29,307 nt of DNA from an uncultured Desulfovibrio sp. (GTDB lineage: Bacteria > Desulfobacterota > Desulfovibrionia > Desulfovibrionales > Desulfovibrionaceae), in NCBI GenBank assembly GCA_900553145.1, contig USCL01000011.1:1-29307 (forward strand), in the 5' to 3' direction. The notes beneath the pieces were generated by a model, which did not search any database, was not told the DNA's origin, and worked only from the letters and a program-made list of their open reading frames with translations. Within the stretch, counting starts at the first letter, position 1. Each line of letters opens with the position of its first letter. Positions 7,096 through 13,989 of the stretch are shown here, piece after piece. Position numbers and translations under genes: made by a program.

Positions 7096-8037
7096 ATGAG
7101 CTACGTGAAGACCGTTCTTGCCGCCGTGCTGGTATCCGTCATGGCGCTCTCCGCTCCTGTCGGCGTTCAGGCGAAGACCAAGCTGACTCTCGGCACCGCA
7201 AGCATGGGAGGCAACTATTTCAACATGGGCGCGGCCATTGCCAAGGTGTTCAATGACAAGGCGACGGGCTATACCTTAACGGCTCAGGCCACCGGCGGTT
7301 CCGCTTTCAACCTGACCGCCATCGAGGATAAAGAACTGGATTTCGGCATCAGCCAAGGCCCTGCGGTCATGTCCGCGATCGCCGCCCAAACCGTGCCTTC
7401 CCTCCGCACCGTCGCCAACTACAACGGTACGCCGCAGCATGTCCTCGTCCGTACGGATGCCGGCATCAAGAGCCTGAAGGATCTGAAGGGCAAGCGCATC
7501 GAACTCATCGCCGCAGGTGACGGCGTGGAAGTATGCAGCCGTAAGGTGGTTGAAGGTATCGGCCTCAACTGGGACGATGTGAAGCACGAATACAGCGGTA
7601 ACCGCGTGCAGGCCTCCTCCCGCCTGAAAACTGGACAGGTGGACGCCATCATCGACGGCACCGGCGTCGGCGCAGCCTGGATTTCGGATATCCTGAAAAG
7701 CGGCAAGTTCCACCTCCTGGCCATGACGCAGGAAGAGATGGAGCAGATCATGAAGGCCAATCCCGAGTTTTCGGCCATGCCCATCCCCGCCAACAGCTAC
7801 GGCGGGCAGGACGCTACTATCCCTACCGTGGGCAACTGGACGATCATCACCTGCTCCGCCGACCTGCCCGAAGAAGTTGTCTATAACCTGACGAAAATCT
7901 TCCATACCGAAAAGGATAAGCTGAAGGCCGCCCACGCCTTCTTCAAAGACATTGCCCCAGCGAATATCAAGGGGGCCGTCATCGCTCCCCTGCATCCCGG
8001 CGCCGAAAAGTTCTACAAAGAAGCCGGAGTCCTGTAA
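7096..8037 (+). CDS. TAXI-family TRAP solute-binding receptor
   Basis: This 313-residue periplasmic protein is a TAXI-type extracytoplasmic receptor. The signal peptide spans about residues 1-26 (hydrophobic core ending PVGVQA). The mature protein begins with LTLGTASMGGNYFNMGAAIAK, the family hallmark, and continues with ATGGSAFNLTAIEDKELDFGI and the second-lobe segment DLKGKRIELIAAGDGVE. GGAGG stands upstream of the ATG. It captures the substrate in the periplasm and delivers it to the fused permease encoded just upstream. TAXI receptors are poorly characterised; the few known ligands include glutamate and other small dicarboxylates. Confidence 0.93.
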   Translation: MSYVKTVLAAVLVSVMALSAPVGVQAKTKLTLGTASMGGNYFNMGAAIAKVFNDKATGYTLTAQATGGSAFNLTAIEDKELDFGISQGPAVMSAIAAQTVPSLRTVANYNGTPQHVLVRTDAGIKSLKDLKGKRIELIAAGDGVEVCSRKVVEGIGLNWDDVKHEYSGNRVQASSRLKTGQVDAIIDGTGVGAAWISDILKSGKFHLLAMTQEEMEQIMKANPEFSAMPIPANSYGGQDATIPTVGNWTIITCSADLPEEVVYNLTKIFHTEKDKLKAAHAFFKDIAPANIKGAVIAPLHPGAEKFYKEAGVL

Positions 8038-8047
8038 CCCCATCCCG

Positions 8048-8104
8048 GCGGCGTCTTTCCGCAGGGACGCCGCTGGACAAAGTCCGGGCATGAGCCCGGA
8101 GGAG
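8048..8104 (+). promoter_or_regulatory. Two hairpins, the second overlapping a ribosome site
   Basis: The first hairpin pairs GCGGCGTC (8048-8055) with GACGCCGC (8066-8073). The second pairs TCCGGGC (8083-8089) with GCCCGGA (8094-8100) around a 4-base loop. The last three bases of the second hairpin are part of the GGAGGAG ribosome site (8098-8104) that serves the ATG at 8111. The structure could lower translation of the RraA-like gene relative to the receptor upstream. Confidence 0.5.
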
Positions 8105-8110
8105 AAGAAC

Positions 8111-8806
8111 ATGTCCATTGGCAACAGAGTCTATGTCAAGCGCCGCTTGCCCGACGCGTCCATTGTGGAGGCATTCCGAGAACTGGCCGCAGCTCCTGTC
8201 GCGGACTGTATGGGGCGGCTATCCGCCATGCATCCCGAAATCCGGCTCATGTCCCCCCGTACGGGAAGACGTATGGTCGGCGTGGCGCTCACCGTAAAAA
8301 GCCGCTCTGGCGACAATCTCATGATCCACAAGGCGCTCAACATGGCACAGCCCGGCGATGTCATCGTCGTCGGCACGTCGGGTGACCGCAGCCGGGCCGT
8401 CATGGGTGAAGTGATGTTCTCCTATGCCAAATTCAAAAAGCTGGAAGGGCTGGTTATTGACGCCCCGATTCGCGATGTGGACTGCCTTGAGGAACTCGGC
8501 CTACCCGTGTACGCCACCGGTACCACCCCCGGCGGCCCCTACAAGGAAGGCCCCGGCGAAATCAACGTTCCAATCTCTTGCGGCGGCGTGAGCATCCATC
8601 CTGGGGACATCATTCTCGCAGACAGCGATGGCATCATCGTAATCCCGTCCGCAGACGCGGCGGAACTACTCGGCATAGCACAGGCTTTTGCCGCCAAGGA
8701 CGACGCCAAGACCTCCGCAGCGCTCAACGGAACCTGCGACCGTTCATGGGTCGACAAGGCACTTGAAGCCAAAAAATGTGAAATCATCGATGATTACTAC
8801 CTTTAG
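8111..8806 (+). CDS. RraA-like / 4-hydroxy-4-methyl-2-oxoglutarate aldolase family protein
   Basis: This 231-residue protein belongs to the RraA-like family, formerly annotated as demethylmenaquinone methyltransferase. Catalytic members are metal-dependent retro-aldolases that cleave 4-hydroxy-4-methyl-2-oxoglutarate or 4-carboxy-4-hydroxy-2-oxoadipate to pyruvate plus pyruvate or oxaloacetate, often with oxaloacetate decarboxylase side activity. The key Arg-Asp pair is at about 121-122 (IDAPIRDVD), a GE in AVMGEVM at about 99-100 matches the active-site loop, and GGVSIHPGDIILADSDGIIV is the usual C-terminal signature. The ATG at 8111 has GGAGGAG in place; the frame stays open further upstream inside the receptor gene, but that part is not coding in this frame. 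As the last gene of the operon it could give central metabolites. Oxaloacetate decarboxylation only is the main alternative. Confidence 0.85.
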   Translation: MSIGNRVYVKRRLPDASIVEAFRELAAAPVADCMGRLSAMHPEIRLMSPRTGRRMVGVALTVKSRSGDNLMIHKALNMAQPGDVIVVGTSGDRSRAVMGEVMFSYAKFKKLEGLVIDAPIRDVDCLEELGLPVYATGTTPGGPYKEGPGEINVPISCGGVSIHPGDIILADSDGIIVIPSADAAELLGIAQAFAAKDDAKTSAALNGTCDRSWVDKALEAKKCEIIDDYYL

Positions 8807-8859
8807 GCCTCCTCATTCGGGAGTATCTCTACCCCCATGGTACGCCTGAACAGGACGCC

Positions 8860-8891
8860 GCCCCTGTCCTCCCCCGGACAGGGGCTTTTTT
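8860..8891 (+). terminator. Rho-independent terminator of the first TRAP operon
   Basis: GCCCCTGTCC (8860-8869) pairs perfectly with GGACAGGGGC (8876-8885) around a 6-base loop, followed by six T residues (8886-8891). It lies 53 bases after the RraA-like stop codon, so it closes the plus-strand operon. Confidence 0.93.
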
Positions 8892-8898
8892 AAGTTCT

Positions 8899-9035
8899 TC
8901 ACACAGATGCCCTCTTGTTAATCTTATTTGCCAATATTTCCGGGGTAAGATAACGGCAAGAGCATTCGCGCTCAAGCCGAGCGGGGCCATGTATTCTTCG
9001 CGGAGAATTTCTCCGGGATGGATAGCGGCGCACAT
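8899..9035 (-). pseudogene. Frameshifted, truncated HigA-like antitoxin
   Basis: The reading frame from ATG 9035 (AAGGA 5 bases upstream) begins MCAAIHPGEILREEYM and continues APLGLSANALAVILP, the conserved start of HigA-family XRE antitoxins. At a run of four C (about 8941-8945) the frame is lost; the other frame continues ILANKINKRASV and then stops (TGA at 8899-8901), matching the next HigA segment that normally reads like PANRINxIVNGRR. The rest of the domain is missing and the sequence abuts the convergent operon terminator. It starts 11 bases after hicB, so it was once the third gene of that operon. No cognate HigB toxin is visible. Confidence 0.7.
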
Positions 9036-9046
9036 GTCTATCCTTC

Positions 9047-9385
9047 TCAAACCGCCTGCACGGACTGCTTCAGGCTGTCCACGATAAACTGATTGATACT
9101 CTTTCCCGAAGCGGACGCGGCAATGGCGACGGACTGGTACGTCTCGGGATCGAGCCGCAAGGCAAAGCGTCCCGCCTGCTTCTTGGGGGCGATCCCCTTT
9201 TCCGCACAGATCTCCAGAAAGACTTCCAGCGAGATTTTACCTTCGCGCTTCAGCCCTTCCAAATCGGCGGCGTAAAAATCCGCCGCTCCGTTCAGTCCGA
9301 CAAATTCCCCCCGGAACATCTCGATTTCCGGGTCATAGGCAATGACGGCCTTGTAGCCGTCTTCAAACGTCATGACATTATTCAT
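9047..9385 (-). CDS. hicB: HicB-family antitoxin
   Basis: This 112-residue protein has the HicB fold: an N-terminal partially degraded RNase H-like domain (FEDGYKAVIAYDPEIEMFRGEFVGLNG), the middle Leu-Glu-Gly-Leu segment, and a C-terminal ribbon-helix-helix type DNA-binding region (FALRLDPETYQSVAIAASAS, KSINQFIVDSL). It neutralises the HicA mRNA interferase and represses its own operon. Its start overlaps the hicA stop by 4 bases (ATGA), ensuring coupled translation. Length is normal for the longer HicB type. Confidence 0.88.
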   Translation of the reverse strand: MNNVMTFEDGYKAVIAYDPEIEMFRGEFVGLNGAADFYAADLEGLKREGKISLEVFLEICAEKGIAPKKQAGRFALRLDPETYQSVAIAASASGKSINQFIVDSLKQSVQAV

Positions 9386-9636
9386 GGCTTTACTCCGTGA
9401 CTTTCCAACCAGATACGCACGCTTGCAACCGCTCCTTTGTCCGTGGTCGGCGCGGGATGCGGGCGATGAAACACTCGCACTTCCCCGAACAGCACCACAG
9501 CGATGCGAGAACCAGCACGTTCGCTTACTTCCGCGCCAAGCTCCACAAACAGGGCCTCAATGTCCGCCCATCTGATGCTCCCCGAAACGGGGCGGGCGAA
9601 TATCTGTTTCAAGGTCATCTGGTGTTTCTTTTTCAT
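9382..9636 (-). CDS. hicA: HicA-family mRNA interferase toxin
   Basis: This 84-residue toxin shows the HicA double-stranded-RNA-binding-like fold. The family-typical KHQMTLKQIFARPVSGSI leads into WADIEALFVELGAEV, followed by VRVFHRPHP, whose His is the catalytic candidate, and the ending GAVASVRIWLESHG. HicA cleaves mRNA and halts translation until bound by HicB. It is the first gene of the hicA-hicB operon. The ATG at 9636 matches the N-terminus of the family. There is no Shine-Dalgarno sequence, and the predicted transcription start coincides with the start codon, so the message may be leaderless. Confidence 0.88.
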   Translation of the reverse strand: MKKKHQMTLKQIFARPVSGSIRWADIEALFVELGAEVSERAGSRIAVVLFGEVRVFHRPHPAPTTDKGAVASVRIWLESHGVKP

Positions 9637-9642
9637 GTCTTT

Positions 9643-9670
9643 ATGATATTGTTTTTTGACATCATGTCAA
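9643..9670 (-). promoter_or_regulatory. hicAB promoter with palindromic operator
   Basis: On the minus strand TTGACA (9665-9670) and TATCAT (9643-9648) are separated by 16 bases. The -35 box lies in the perfect 15-base palindrome TTGACATCATGTCAA (9656-9670), a natural operator for HicB autorepression. The expected start site falls at about 9636, the first base of the hicA ATG. Confidence 0.7.
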
Positions 9671-9840
9671 GGGATACTCCTTTTCCTTCCCCACGTAAGA
9701 AACACTCAAACAACCCCTTGCGGCACATCCCTGCTGCGGGTCTATACTCATGCCCAATTATGCGGGCCTGCCCGCCTATCGTGGCGTGATGCCAAGGAAT
9801 GCCCCGGCGTGAAGCCATAACCCGAACCGAGAAGGATACC

Positions 9841-10632
9841 ATGAAACTCAAGCTCGACGAAAACGGCCATGTGGTCTTGAAAGACGGCTTCCCCGTCTGG
9901 GTTGCCGACGACGGCACGGAGATTGCGTATAACGTTCCCGACCTCGTGAACAAAATTTCCGCCGTCAACGCAGAATCAGCCGGACGGCGCAAGGACATCG
10001 ACGCTCTGGCCAACCAGCTCAAGGCGTTTGACGGCATTGACCCGGAAAAGGCCAAGGCCGCCTTGGAAACCGTCGCCAACCTTGACGCCGGGAAGCTCAT
10101 CGACGCGGGAAAAGTCGACGACCTCAAGATGGAAATCAAGAAGTCCTATGACGGGAAGATTTCCGATCTCGAAAAGGCCCTCGCCGACTCCAAGAAAGAT
10201 TCCGCCGACAGGCTGGCCGCCAAGGAAGCCTCCATCCGTACGCTGCTGGTCAAGGGCATCTTCGATTCCAGCGCCTTCCTGAAGGACAAGACCGTGCTTC
10301 CATCCGACGTGGCCTACGCCTCGTTCGGCAGGCATTTCGAGGTGAAGGAGGAAAACGGCGAGCTGCGCGTGGTCGCCACCATGAACGGCCAGCCCATTTT
10401 CAGCCGCTCCGATCCCGGCACCTTCGCCGCGCCCGAGGAAGCCCTTGAAACCATCATCGACAAATACCCCATGAAGGATCGCATCCTGAAGGCCCCGGAC
10501 GGCGGCTCCGGCAGCCATCCCAACACCGCGTACGCCCCCGGCGCAAAAATCATCCCCAAGGGCGACATGAGCGCCTTCGGAGCCAACCTTGAAGCCATCG
10601 CCAAGGGCGAAGTAACCGTCGCGGCCCAGTAG
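9841..10632 (+). CDS. Phage capsid scaffold-like protein (DUF6651 type)
   Basis: This 263-residue protein is a prophage protein encoded just before the coat protein, the usual place of a scaffolding protein. It begins with short beta-like text (MKLKLDENGHVVLKDGFPVW), then a long charged helical and coiled-coil stretch (about 40-130, rich in Asp, Lys and Ala, including DLEKALADSKKDSADRLAAKE), and ends in a less structured tail with GGSGSHPNTAYAPGAK. The ATG at 9841 has GAGAAGGA upstream; the in-frame extension to 9799 lacks a ribosome site. The scaffolding role is inferred from position and coiled-coil content. Confidence 0.7.
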   Translation: MKLKLDENGHVVLKDGFPVWVADDGTEIAYNVPDLVNKISAVNAESAGRRKDIDALANQLKAFDGIDPEKAKAALETVANLDAGKLIDAGKVDDLKMEIKKSYDGKISDLEKALADSKKDSADRLAAKEASIRTLLVKGIFDSSAFLKDKTVLPSDVAYASFGRHFEVKEENGELRVVATMNGQPIFSRSDPGTFAAPEEALETIIDKYPMKDRILKAPDGGSGSHPNTAYAPGAKIIPKGDMSAFGANLEAIAKGEVTVAAQ

Positions 10633-10657
10633 CCGCGCGCACCAAGAGGATTTTTCC

Positions 10658-11785
10658 ATGAACGATCTGTCCAAAGTCGTCGACAAGCTGCTCGCACAGG
10701 GCCTGCTCGCCCTGCGCGGCACCTGCGTCATGCCCCGCCTCGTGAACTCGGACTACAGCAACCTTGCCGCGCAGCAGGGGGCCAGCATCGACGTGCCCAT
10801 CCCCTCCCCGATCAAGGCGCAGGCCGTCACGCCGGGGGCCACTTCGCAGGACACGGGCGACATCTCTCCCGTTTCCGCCACCATCAAGCTCGACCGCTGG
10901 ATGGAAGCGCCTTTCTACCTGACCGACAAGGATCTGATGGAGGCCAATCGCGGCGTCATCCCCATGCAGGCCAGCGAAGCGGTCAAAGCCATCGCCAACG
11001 ACGTGAACGCCACCCTGCTCGGCTTGGGCCGCAAGTTCTACGGCATCGTCGGGACGCCCGGCACCACGCCCTTCTCCACCGTGGTCGACGCCACCAACGC
11101 CCGCAAGGTGCTGAACCGCCAGCTTGCCCCGGTCAATGATCGGCGCATCGTGCTGGACCCCGACGCCGAGGCCGCCGCGCTCGGCCTGTCCGGGTTCGCG
11201 GACGTGAGCAAGTCCGGCGACGCGCACCCCATCATCGACGGGACCATCGGGCGCAAGTACGGCTTCGACTGGGCGATGGACCAGCAGGTGCCCACTTTCG
11301 AGGCCAGCGTCATGACCGAAGGCGCGCTCACCGTGAACGGCGCGAACGAGGCCGGAGCGCAGGTGGTGAGCCTCGCCAAGGCCACCAACGCCGCCGGCCT
11401 CAAGGAAGGCGACATCCTGACCATTGCGGGCGACGGCCAGACTTATGTGGTTACGGAAGCCGTCTCGCTCGCCGTGGGCAACACCGCCGTGAAAATCTAC
11501 CCCGGCCTCGCCAGGGCCACCACGGGCTCGGAAGCCGTCACGGTATCCGGTTCCCATGTGATGAACCTCGCCTTCCACCGCGACGCCATCGCCTTCGCCA
11601 CGCGCCCGCTGATGGATTCCGCCAACGGCCTCGGCAACCTCATCCAGTCCGCCATGGACCCGGTTTCCGGCCTGTCGCTCCGTCTGGAAGTCTCCCGCGA
11701 GCACAAGCGCACCCGGTTCAGCTATGACATCCTGTACGGCGCGGACGTGGTACGCCGGGAACTCGGCTGCCGCATCGCCGGGTAG
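10658..11785 (+). CDS. Phage major capsid protein, P22 coat-like
   Basis: This 375-residue protein resembles the P22-type (HK97-fold) coat proteins. The start MNDLSKVVDKLLAQGLLALRG and the following MPRLVNSDYSN, then DVPIPSPIKA, with the later DRWMEAPFYLTDKDLMEANRG, are typical of this group, and a central insertion (about 220-300, EGDILTIAGDGQTYVV) fits the I-domain. The C-terminus has SGLSLRLEVSREHKRTRFS and DILYGADVVRRELGCRI, also typical. AGAGGA precedes the ATG. It follows the scaffold-like gene by 25 bases, so the two form a head-assembly module, although no terminase, portal or protease gene is in this window. Confidence 0.85.
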   Translation: MNDLSKVVDKLLAQGLLALRGTCVMPRLVNSDYSNLAAQQGASIDVPIPSPIKAQAVTPGATSQDTGDISPVSATIKLDRWMEAPFYLTDKDLMEANRGVIPMQASEAVKAIANDVNATLLGLGRKFYGIVGTPGTTPFSTVVDATNARKVLNRQLAPVNDRRIVLDPDAEAAALGLSGFADVSKSGDAHPIIDGTIGRKYGFDWAMDQQVPTFEASVMTEGALTVNGANEAGAQVVSLAKATNAAGLKEGDILTIAGDGQTYVVTEAVSLAVGNTAVKIYPGLARATTGSEAVTVSGSHVMNLAFHRDAIAFATRPLMDSANGLGNLIQSAMDPVSGLSLRLEVSREHKRTRFSYDILYGADVVRRELGCRIAG

Positions 11786-11793
11786 GAGGCTCC

Positions 11794-12114
11794 ATGCACA
11801 TCAGCACAGTGAGGATCAGGAGCGTGGAAACGGCGAGCGGGTTCATCGTCATCAACGAGGCCGATTTCGATCCGTCGAAGCACCAGCTCTGGAACTCGGA
11901 AGTCACGGCCGCCACGCCGGAGCCCTCCTCCGCCGAGCCGAACGCAAACAAGCCTCTTGACCTGATGACGCTGGCGGAGCTGCGTGACCATGCCAAGGCG
12001 CACGGCATCGCCATCCCCGCGACGATCACCGCCAAGGCCGACGTGCTGGCCCATGTCCTCGCCGCCAGCGGAGCCCGCGCCGGCAGTGACGTCCATGGGC
12101 AACCGCAAGCGTAA
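11794..12114 (+). CDS. Small phage protein with HeH/Rho-N-like C-terminus
   Basis: This 106-residue protein follows the coat gene by 8 bases with GGAGG upstream. The N-terminal half (MHISTVRIRSVETASGFIVI, with NEADFDPSKHQLW) is found in small proteins next to phage coat genes. The C-terminal part, LMTLAELRDHAKAHGIAIP and ADVLAHVLAA, looks like a helix-extension-helix (HeH/LEM or Rho N-terminal) domain, a small nucleic-acid- or protein-binding fold common in phage head genes. An Ala/Pro/Glu-rich linker joins them. The exact role is unknown. Confidence 0.7.
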   Translation: MHISTVRIRSVETASGFIVINEADFDPSKHQLWNSEVTAATPEPSSAEPNANKPLDLMTLAELRDHAKAHGIAIPATITAKADVLAHVLAASGARAGSDVHGQPQA

Positions 12115-12178
12115 CCCCAACGGCAAGGACACCGCCATGACCTGCACCCCCGGGAAAAAGAAGCGCAAGGGCAAGTAG
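12095..12178 (+). CDS. Very small basic phage protein
   Basis: A 27-residue frame starting MGNRKRNPNGKDTAM and ending PGKKKRKGK overlaps the end of the previous gene by 20 bases. It is extremely basic, with Lys and Arg clusters at both ends, so it could bind DNA or RNA. Small lysine-rich frames of this kind occur in phage head modules. No strong ribosome site precedes it. It is a plausible gene but could be chance. Confidence 0.4.
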   Translation: MGNRKRNPNGKDTAMTCTPGKKKRKGK

Positions 12179-12255
12179 CCCCGCGCTTCGACCGGGCGGG
12201 GGAATACCCTCCGCCCCCGCCCGGAACCCCAAAACGGGACTTCAAGGAGAAAGCC

Positions 12256-12978
12256 ATGCCCCTCATCGTTGAAGACGGCACCCTGCCCGCCGGGGCCAAC
12301 AGCTTCGCCGGCGTTGCCGATGCCGATGCCTACCACGCTGCCCGGTTGACGGCCGCATGGACGGGCGAGCTGGCGGAAGCCCAGAAGGAGGCCGCGCTGA
12401 TCCGCGCCTCTGACTGGCTCAACCGCAAGGTCATGTGGAATGGGCGCAAGGCTTCCCGCTCGCAGCGCATGGCGTGGCCTCGGGCGGGCGTAAGCACGCA
12501 GGACGGGGAAATAGACCCGGATGAAATTCCGGCGGAAGTCGTCGAGGCTTGCTGCGAACTAGCGGGCTTCTTCGTCGAACAGGACTACCTCGCGCCGCTC
12601 GACCGGGGCGGGGACATCGCCAGCCTGAGCGTGGACGTGATCAGCATCGCCTACAACGGCACGGCCCCGGCGGAAACAGTATTCCCCTCCTTGTCCGGCC
12701 TGCTCGCCGGGCTCGGTACCGTCTGCACGGGCATAGCCGGACAAGTCCGCCCTATCCGGCTTGAAGCCGTCCGTGCCGAATGCGATCACACGGATAACCA
12801 GAAAGGAAACTTCCATAAATTCATGCTGATTGAGGCGATTTTGTTCCCGGCAAAGTATCTAAAAATGATATCCATTAATTATGTTGGAATTCATAGGCCC
12901 TCAGCCCATAGCCTGTATGTGAAGTGCATAGGTCGTGGCTTTAATCCGAAAGGGGATCTTCCAAATTTTTTCTCCTGA
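12256..12978 (+). CDS. Phage DnaT-like/head-connector protein with foreign C-terminal extension
   Basis: The first roughly 170 residues match the phage protein family named DnaT-like ssDNA-binding, usually found after coat genes and thought to act as a head-tail connector. Markers are PLIVEDGTLPAGANSFAGVADADAYHAAR reading in two adjoining pieces (first half to about residue 18), then EAALIRASDWLNRKV, MAWPRAGV and the late GLGTVCTGIAGQVRPIRLE. AAGGAG stands before the ATG. Beyond about residue 175 (base 12780) the composition turns AT-rich and the last 65 residues look non-coding, ending in sequence that overlaps the convergent rarD-type gene. The protein has probably lost its natural stop at a deletion junction; the rest of the prophage is gone. 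Confidence 0.7.
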   Translation: MPLIVEDGTLPAGANSFAGVADADAYHAARLTAAWTGELAEAQKEAALIRASDWLNRKVMWNGRKASRSQRMAWPRAGVSTQDGEIDPDEIPAEVVEACCELAGFFVEQDYLAPLDRGGDIASLSVDVISIAYNGTAPAETVFPSLSGLLAGLGTVCTGIAGQVRPIRLEAVRAECDHTDNQKGNFHKFMLIEAILFPAKYLKMISINYVGIHRPSAHSLYVKCIGRGFNPKGDLPNFFS

Positions 12979-13876
12979 AGGAGAAGGCGCCGCCGGACAG
13001 GAAGAGGCCCACACCTGTCCAGATAAAAAGGAATACCAGCAGCTTGACTGCCGATATGTGTTCACGCATGACCAACACGCCGAGCAGAAAGACCGTCGTG
13101 GGCAGGATGTATTGCATGATGCCGAGCGAAATCATCGGTACGCTGCGGATGCCGAGGCTCAGGCCCAGTTGCGGGATGGCGGATACGAACCCGCAACCGA
13201 TGAGCAGCAGATCCATATAGACGCTTCCCGCGAAGAAATGTCCGGTTCCCGTTTCTCCCAGCCAGATAAGATAACCCCACAGAAACGGTGCCGAGAACAA
13301 CAATTCCATGAGCATGCCGGGAGCGGCTCCGACCGTGGCGCGTTTGCGAAAGAACGCGAACAACGCCGCGGAAAGGGCCACGTTTAGGGAAACCCACGGA
13401 ACGGCTCCGTATCCCATCAACAGAATAAGTACCCCAATCCCCGCGAAGGCAATACCCATCCATTGCAGGCGGCCCGGACGTTCCCTGAAAAACAGAAAAC
13501 CCAGTATCGTGCTGATCATGGGGACGATGTAGTGTCCCATGCTGCATTCGAGCACCTTGCCGTTGGTGACGGCCCATATGTATATCCACCAATTCCACAG
13601 ATGGGTGAGGCTGCACAAACCGATGAGCACAATCTCACGCCGTTCCCTGATCGCGCGGAAAAACGCAGGGAACTGCCCCTTCCACACCATGAAGGCGACG
13701 ATGATCAGGCTTCCCCAGAGCGAGCGGTGGCTGACCATTTCGAGAGCCGAAACCCCTTGCAGCAGATTCCAGTACAGCGGGCTCAGGCCGAAGGACAGGT
13801 ACACGCCGAAAAGGATGCCAATACCTTGCCCCTGAGAGAGGCCGCCCGCAACAGTGCGGGGCGAACGGTGTTCCAT
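12941..13876 (-). CDS. rarD: RarD-type EamA/DMT-superfamily permease
   Basis: This 311-residue inner-membrane protein has about ten hydrophobic helices and the RarD layout: YLSFGLSPLYWNLLQGVSALEMVSHR near the N-terminus (in two short motifs, GLSPLYWNLL and EMVSHRSLWG), NWWIYIWAVTNGKVLECSMG in the middle, then FFRERPGRLQWMGIAFAGIG. RarD proteins are drug/metabolite-superfamily permeases of unknown substrate. GAGGAG lies 6 bases before ATG 13876 (a second ATG is directly upstream). It is on the same strand as the second TRAP operon but behind a terminator-like structure, so it may have partly independent expression. Export of an amino-acid-related metabolite is possible but speculative. Confidence 0.85.
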   Translation of the reverse strand: MEHRSPRTVAGGLSQGQGIGILFGVYLSFGLSPLYWNLLQGVSALEMVSHRSLWGSLIIVAFMVWKGQFPAFFRAIRERREIVLIGLCSLTHLWNWWIYIWAVTNGKVLECSMGHYIVPMISTILGFLFFRERPGRLQWMGIAFAGIGVLILLMGYGAVPWVSLNVALSAALFAFFRKRATVGAAPGMLMELLFSAPFLWGYLIWLGETGTGHFFAGSVYMDLLLIGCGFVSAIPQLGLSLGIRSVPMISLGIMQYILPTTVFLLGVLVMREHISAVKLLVFLFIWTGVGLFLSGGAFSFRRKNLEDPLSD

Positions 13877-13900
13877 CATTTGCTCCTCTGAAAGGCAAAT

Positions 13901-13932
13901 CCGGGCCGTGCGTTCCGAAAACGACGGCCCGG
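13901..13932 (-). other. Hairpin in the rarD leader
   Basis: CCGGGCCGT (13901-13909) and ACGGCCCGG (13924-13932) are perfect 9-bp arms with a 14-base loop. On the minus strand it lies between the lyase operon terminator and the rarD ribosome site. It could be a second stop signal or a leader structure; only three T residues follow at a distance. Confidence 0.45.
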
Positions 13933-13936
13933 CGGA

Positions 13937-13972
13937 CAAAAAGAGAGCCAGCGGGGGAAACCAGCCCTCTTT
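13937..13972 (-). terminator. Probable terminator of the second TRAP operon
   Basis: On the minus strand AAAGAGGGC (13964-13972) can pair with GCTCTCTTT (13940-13948) with one G-U pair, followed by further T residues (TTTTT counting the stem end). It lies 18 bases after the lyase stop codon. The stem is modest, so some readthrough into rarD is likely. Confidence 0.55.
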
Positions 13973-13989
13973 CCGATTGGGGATAGGGA

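Noticed and set aside
2022..8806. Leucine biosynthesis operon
   Set aside because: LeuC- and LeuD-like genes are present, but leuA and leuB are absent, the LeuD loop is altered, and the neighbours are for transport and breakdown.
10550..11704. A 384-codon minus-strand open frame
   Set aside because: It is antisense to the phage coat protein and is dominated by Gly, His and Val of the antisense type.
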